Shown: positions 61,870 to 64,000 of the stretch, piece after piece
Layout: each line of letters begins with the position of its first letter
Position numbering within the stretch: the first letter of the stretch is position 1
DNA from: JAKACA01 sp050744865
GTDB taxonomy: Bacteria > Actinomycetota > Acidimicrobiia > Acidimicrobiales > Bog-793
Assembly (NCBI GenBank): GCA_050744865.1
Contig: JBOGHW010000003.1
Location: 118,188-182,187 of the forward strand
DNA length: 64,000 nt
Direction of reading: 5' to 3'
Notes under the pieces: generated by a model
Told to the model about the DNA's origin: nothing
Database searches by the model: none
The model's input: the letters and a program-made list of their open reading frames with translations, nothing else
Position numbers and translations under genes: made by a program

Positions 61870-62108
61870 CCTACCGCAAGGCTTGCCTACTGCGAGGGGA
61901 GATGATCGAGTCTGTGGCGGGCGCTAAGTGACTGGCCGATCAGTATGGGAGTGCAACAGCCTGCCGGCAAAGAAAATCACTAAGTGAGTCTTGTCGGCCA
62001 CTGAGCGTGATGGTACCTTTCCCGGCGGGGTATTCCCTCATATCCCTCTATAAGCCTTCGCCGAGGCAAGTCGTTGCGATGCCGACGAGAAGGCGCAAGG
62101 AGCGCGCG
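61870..62108 (+). other. Intergenic region upstream of the repeat-bearing protease
   Basis: About 240 bp. It holds a direct repeat CTAAGTGA (61924-61931 and 61980-61987), an inverted repeat TGGCCGA (61933-61939) with TCGGCCA (61994-62000), and TCACT-A-AGTGA at about 61977-61987. These could form an RNA stem or operators; no known riboswitch is recognised. AAGGAG at 62097-62102 lies 6 nt before ATG 62109 and is taken as the ribosome binding site. Confidence 0.4.
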
Positions 62109-64000
62109 ATGCAACGCAAGATCGTTCCCGCCCGGATCCAGTCGCCTTGGACGCGTCAGCGTTCGGTCGCCTGGATGACACAACCCGACGTCCGCTCGGT
62201 AGCCTGGATGGCCCCTCCCGACGCGGCTGCCCGATCAGTCGCCTGGATGACACGAGCCGAGACTGATCGGTCCGTGGCCTGGATGGCCGCGCCGGACGAT
62301 CGGTCCGTGGCCTGGATGGCCGCGCCGGACGAGGGTGACCGCTCAGTCGCCTGGATGCGCAGGTCTGTGGCCTGGATGCGCAGGTCTGTGGCCTGGATGT
62401 CACCGTCAGTGGCGTGGATGTCACCGTCAGTGGCATGGACATCGCGCTCGGTGGCGTGGATGACCGCAGGCAAGCCGGGGCTTGGGACGCGGCCGGGCCG
62501 CTCCGTGGCCTGGATGAGGCGTCTCGTCCCGGCGACTCTTGCCGCAGCCGCGCCAGGCGTCGCCTTCGCTGCGGCGCCGACGCTCGGAGTCGTGTCGCAT
62601 CTGGGTGCGTCCGCCTCGCAACATGCAAACACCGCGAGGTACATAGTTCAGGGTTCGTCCAGCGCTGCCTCGATGCGATGGCTGGCTTCACAGCACGAGC
62701 ACGGGACCCTGTTGCCGGGTGTTCGAGGAGCCGTCGCGCAGCTCTCGTCGTCCCAGGTGTCCAAAGCAGAGCGACAGGGCTTCTCGGTTACCAGTGACCA
62801 GTCAATGCACTTGTCAGGCACTATCACGACCGCCTGCAACGGCGTGGCATTTCCTGCGGGTTCGCACCCCAGTGACGCCTTCCTCGGTGTGACCGGAGCC
62901 ACCTCGGAGTTCGCCGACGGTGACTACGGGCAGGGTGTCACCGTTGCCGTCCTCGACACGGGCATCGACGCGCTCCCTGACTTTCAGGGCCGGCTGCTGC
63001 CTGGCGTCGACCTGAGCGGTGGCCGTAACGCCGACCAAGACGCTTACGGGCACGGAACCTTCGTGGCCGGTCTGATCGCCGGCAATGGCGCCAGCTCGGG
63101 TGGTCAGTACACAGGCGAGGCGCCCGAAGCCAACCTCCTACCGATCAAGGTGGCCGGAGCGAGCGGCTCGACTTCCGAGGGAGCCGTCATCGAGGGAATC
63201 GAGTGGGCCATAGCTCACAGGAACGCGGACAACATCCGCGTCCTCAACATCTCGCTCGGGGTTCTGCCGTCAGAGCCGAGCTGGGATGACCCGGTCGATG
63301 AGGCAGTCGAGCAGGCCTGGCGTGCCGGGATCGTCGTAGTGACGTCCGCCGGCAACTCCGGCCCAAGCAGCGGGACGATCACGTCACCTGGCGACGACCC
63401 GCTCGTGATCACTGTCGGAGCTCTAGACGACGGTGGCGGCACTAACCCTGCTGACTACTCGATCGCTTCCTTCTCCTCCGTCGGCCCGACTCTTTACGAC
63501 GGTGTTTTCAAGCCGGATCTGGTGGCTCCTGGCCGCTCCGTGATCAGCCTGAAGGCACCTGGCTCGACCATTGCCGACGAGAACCCCGATGCCTGCATCG
63601 GCACTTCCAACTTCGTCGGTTCGGGCACGTCATTCTCGGCCGCCATCGTGTCCGGCATGGTTGCGCTAATACTCGAGCAGCACCCGTACATGACACCTGA
63701 CCAGGTCAAAGCTGCACTGCTGGCGGGCACCACAGCTGGCCCTGTCAGTAACCCCTTCCTCGACGGGCATGGCATTGCCAACGCCACGGGTGCGATCAGC
63801 GCCGCAGGAGCTGGACTCTCGCTGAACCAAGTGCCGGCTGAGGTGTCTGAAAAGACGACTGGGGCCGGCGGGACAGGGGTCATCTCCCTCGCCGGGACCT
63901 GGGGCGCATCGACGTTCAACTCCGCAAACTGGAACGGTGCCGAGTGGAACGGTGCCGAGTGGAACGGTGCCGAGTGGAACGGTGCCGAGTGGAACGGTGC
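62109..64000 (+). CDS. Subtilisin-like serine protease (S8) with N-terminal SVAWM repeats, 3'-incomplete
   Basis: The frame runs from ATG 62109 (AAGGAG upstream) past the window end, more than 630 codons. Residues about 15-135 carry twelve SVAWM units. MRRLVPATLAAAAPGVAFAA (about 136-155) looks like a signal peptide. The S8 domain has Asp283 in VAVLDTGID, His315 in DAYGHGTFVAGLIAG and Ser508 in GSGTSFSAAIVSGM, with NISLGV and TSAGNSGPSSG between. From about residue 604 Trp-Asn-Gly-Ala-Glu repeats begin. The start at 62109 places the signal-like segment internally; a start at ATG 62514 would put it at the N-terminus, but no ribosome binding site is seen there. Confidence 0.8.
   Translation, partial: MQRKIVPARIQSPWTRQRSVAWMTQPDVRSVAWMAPPDAAARSVAWMTRAETDRSVAWMAAPDDRSVAWMAAPDEGDRSVAWMRRSVAWMRRSVAWMSPSVAWMSPSVAWTSRSVAWMTAGKPGLGTRPGRSVAWMRRLVPATLAAAAPGVAFAAAPTLGVVSHLGASASQHANTARYIVQGSSSAASMRWLASQHEHGTLLPGVRGAVAQLSSSQVSKAERQGFSVTSDQSMHLSGTITTACNGVAFPAGSHPSDAFLGVTGATSEFADGDYGQGVTVAVLDTGIDALPDFQGRLLPGVDLSGGRNADQDAYGHGTFVAGLIAGNGASSGGQYTGEAPEANLLPIKVAGASGSTSEGAVIEGIEWAIAHRNADNIRVLNISLGVLPSEPSWDDPVDEAVEQAWRAGIVVVTSAGNSGPSSGTITSPGDDPLVITVGALDDGGGTNPADYSIASFSSVGPTLYDGVFKPDLVAPGRSVISLKAPGSTIADENPDACIGTSNFVGSGTSFSAAIVSGMVALILEQHPYMTPDQVKAALLAGTTAGPVSNPFLDGHGIANATGAISAAGAGLSLNQVPAEVSEKTTGAGGTGVISLAGTWGASTFNSANWNGAEWNGAEWNGAEWNGAEWNG
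62160..62516 (+). repeat. Twelve in-frame RSVAWM-coding repeats
   Basis: Met (or Thr) codons of the units begin at 62175, 62208, 62247, 62283, 62316, 62355, 62376, 62397, 62418, 62439 (ACA), 62460 and 62514. Spacing is 7 to 18 codons and always a multiple of three. Ser is TCG, TCA, TCC or TCT, Val GTC, GTA or GTG, Ala GCC, GCG or GCA, and Arg CGT, CGC, CGA, CGG or AGG, while the peptide is kept. Confidence 0.9.
63930..64000 (+). repeat. 15-bp tandem repeats coding WNGAE, running off the window
   Basis: The unit TGGAACGGTGCCGAG is repeated identically about 4.7 times to the last base. Identical copies point to recent expansion. Trp/Asn/Gly-rich C-terminal repeats are seen after the catalytic domain in some actinobacterial subtilases. 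Confidence 0.9.

Noticed and set aside
62160..62516. Possible CRISPR or DNA-level repeat array
   Set aside because: Repeat cores are short, diverge at synonymous sites and are spaced in multiples of three inside an open frame. No constant 23-47 bp repeat with unique spacers is present.
62156..62644. Minus-strand open frame with IQATD/IQATER repeats opposite the SVAWM array
   Set aside because: It is the mirror of the plus-strand repeats, and the codon-third-position variation fits the plus-strand peptide. It has no ribosome binding site or domain.

Overview
The window is high-G+C DNA from an actinobacterium. Lineage markers seen in the sequence are a histone-like HU with a long Lys/Ala/Pro tail, a fused PafB-PafC WYL regulator, a CofC/FbiD-type F420 biosynthesis enzyme, a PIG-L (MshB/Mca-like) deacetylase and a TIGR03085-like mycothiol-type protein. 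The gene mix resembles Acidimicrobiia or a neighbouring deep-branching class; that placement is inference. No rRNA, tRNA or CRISPR array was found.

Layout. 1-10.2 kb: a periplasmic-binding-like domain protein, a class III nucleotide cyclase divergent from cofC/fbiD plus a PIG-L deacetylase, a large secreted protein (fibronectin III modules plus an apparent 8-bladed disulfide-stapled propeller) split by a frame change, HU, and an acyl-CoA synthetase. 10.2-15.7 kb: a cut-down mobilisation module, with a VirD4/TraG-like coupling protein and a MobF/TrwC relaxase whose helicase half looks dead. Between them is an AbiEi/DUF559-type nuclease gene bracketed by copies of a 60-bp palindromic repeat. 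15.7-30 kb: a pafBC-COG4280 membrane protein operon, peptidase E, an Ada/AlkA-Ogt alkylation repair pair, a tyrosine catabolism pair (hppD-hmgA), an exostosin-like glycosyltransferase beside a decayed oxidoreductase, a PHP phosphoesterase and an amidohydrolase. 30-33.7 kb: a YgjP-like metallopeptidase, a methyltransferase, another amidohydrolase and an SRPBCC protein.

33.7-58.1 kb is a glycan locus: Wzz/BY-kinase, O-antigen-ligase-like protein, ABC exporter, many GT4 glycosyltransferases (one a tandem two-domain enzyme), an exostosin-like enzyme, UDP-sugar dehydrogenase, FkbM methyltransferase and a family of sulfotransferases. This predicts an exported, probably sulfated and uronic-acid-containing polysaccharide. 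The locus also holds a nucleotidyltransferase fused to a lasso-peptide B2-like transglutaminase domain. At least three genes in it are decayed (DUF4012, FkbM and one sulfotransferase), so it looks actively remodelled.

58.1-64 kb: a prolyl oligopeptidase, a secreted eqolisin-like peptidase, an enoyl-CoA hydratase and the start of a subtilisin-like protease that runs off the window. The protease is the most unusual object here. Before its signal-peptide-like segment it has twelve in-frame copies of a Arg-Ser-Val-Ala-Trp-Met motif whose synonymous codons differ between copies, and after the catalytic domain it enters Trp-Asn-Gly-Ala-Glu pentapeptide repeats.
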